In this document: positions 21,741 to 22,485 of the stretch, piece by piece
Numbering within the stretch: the stretch's first letter is position 1
How the letters are laid out: each line of letters starts with the position of its first letter
Assembly (NCBI RefSeq): GCF_001039355.2
Contig: NW_019773802.1
Coordinates: 12,727-35,211 of the forward strand
Length of the DNA stretch: 22,485 nucleotides
Origin: Lingula anatina
Taxonomy: Eukaryota > Brachiopoda > Lingulata > Lingulida > Lingulidae
Direction of reading: 5' to 3'
Made by a program: the position numbers and the translations under genes
The notes under the pieces: model-generated
Told to the model about the DNA's origin: nothing
The model's database searches: none
Seen by the model: the letters and a program-made list of their open reading frames with translations, nothing else

Positions 21741-22485
21741 GTCGTCGATTCAGTTATGTTTCGTCGATTCACTGCCTTCCCATCGATTCAGTTTCAAGTT
21801 TAAACGATCCTGTCATAAATTCAACATCTACTTTCGTCAATTCAATTGTCAAACATTTCTCATCTATGGTGTATTAAAACCAATGCTGTCACTATTTTCG
21901 TCGATCGTGTAACTAATCTCGTCGATCGTCAAACTGTTTTCGTCGATCGTTTAACTATTCTCGTCGATCGTCTAATCTCGTCGATCGTGTAACTATTCTC
22001 ATCGATCGTCTCATCGATCGATCGCCAGAGGGCGCTGCGGTAGCAACACGTGCTTCTGTCTGTCAATCACGCGGTAATTTTTAACTCGGCCAGCCATGGT
22101 CAGAGTTAAGCACAACTAGAAAATAATGTCCCTACAACCGAATATCTTTTAATTATTAACAACTAAAATTGAAATTGTTGAGAAAATGTTCTTATTTCAC
22201 TAGCAATCATTTTGTTGTCTGCCATTTTGATAGTCATGTGATAGGCCAATGTGCTACCGCAGCGCCCTCTGGCGATCGATCGATGAGACGATCGACGAGA
22301 ATAGACGATCGATGAGAATAGTTACACGATCGACGAGATTAGACGATCGATGAGAATAGTTACACGATCGACGAGATTAGTTGGACGATCGACGAGATTA
22401 GACGATCGACGAGAATAGTTACACGATCGACGAAAATAGTGACAGCATTGGTTTTAATACACCGTAGATGAGAAATGTTTGACAG
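21741..22485. repeat. Large inverted repeat with CGATCG-rich tandem units (foldback-type), runs off window
   Basis: The left arm 21847-22045 is the inverted complement of 22252-22485, with an AT-rich loop of about 206 bases. The outer part of each arm is unique (TGTCAAACATTTCTCATCTA in the left arm). The middle is a degenerate 16-21 bp tandem repeat around ATTCTCGTCGATCGTGTAAC. The inner end is CGCCAGAGGGCGCTGCGGTA in the left arm. The right arm is about 35 bases longer, fitting extra repeat units. A weaker TCGTCGATTCA repeat (about 21741-21800) precedes the left arm. No coding sequence is visible. It lies in or beyond an intron of the membrane-protein gene, and its right edge is not in the window. 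Confidence 0.85.

Noticed and set aside
1-22485. Prokaryotic-style systems, CRISPR arrays, tRNA or rRNA genes
   Set aside because: Spliced genes and poly(A) signals mark this as nuclear eukaryotic DNA. The only regular repeats are microsatellites and the CGATCG foldback units, and no tRNA- or rRNA-like sequence was recognised.

Overview
The window is eukaryotic, AT-rich and intron-rich, with GT...AG introns, pyrimidine-rich acceptors, AATAAA/ATTAAA poly(A) signals, microsatellites, a MITE-like inverted repeat and a large foldback repeat. The recognisable proteins combine a secretion signal, a peritrophin-A type (ChtBD2-like) chitin-binding module and a laminin-G/concanavalin-like module; one copy also has a von Willebrand factor A (VWA) domain. 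This set is known from the Pif/BMSP family of molluscan shell-matrix proteins, so the best guess is a mollusc, or another lophotrochozoan. The species cannot be fixed from the sequence.

Layout (all genes on the + strand). 1-4405: gene A, a complete nine-exon gene for a 380-residue secreted chitin-binding + LamG protein (CDS 1138-3927). 4406-5117: intergenic. 5118-10258: locus B, a Pif-type gene (signal peptide, VWA, chitin-binding, LamG) that keeps its ancestral exon layout but carries a nonsense codon, several frameshifts, damaged splice junctions and a ruined metal site; it is called a pseudogene. 10259-12811: B 3' flank and intergenic DNA. 12824-17862: a second copy of the gene A segment, with gene C, an intact nine-exon gene for 386 residues (CDS 14437-17390). 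17863-19700: intergenic. From about 19.7 kb: the first part of an unrelated gene for a small multi-pass membrane protein, resembling the CD20/MS4A-like four-TM group, whose 3' end lies past the window. Its introns hold a foldback MITE-like element (20521-20774) and a very large inverted repeat built of CGATCG-rich tandem units (about 21740 to the window end).

How the parts fit. A and C are tandem paralogues: exon and intron sequence is nearly identical from about base 1 to 4405 versus 12824 to 17862. The sharpest break is just upstream of the putative 5' noncoding exon, where C has 536 bp in place of 55 bp, so the two may be driven by different promoters. B shares exons with A and C one for one (279, 51, 153/152, 224 and 106/108 nt exons, same phases) but has two extra VWA exons. 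Those form a phase 1-1 cassette, so dropping or gaining it converts one architecture into the other without breaking the frame. The likely story is a small cluster of extracellular, chitin-associated matrix genes in which a VWA-bearing member is decaying while VWA-less paralogues have been duplicated. All protein calls rest on reading the translations by eye; no database search was run.
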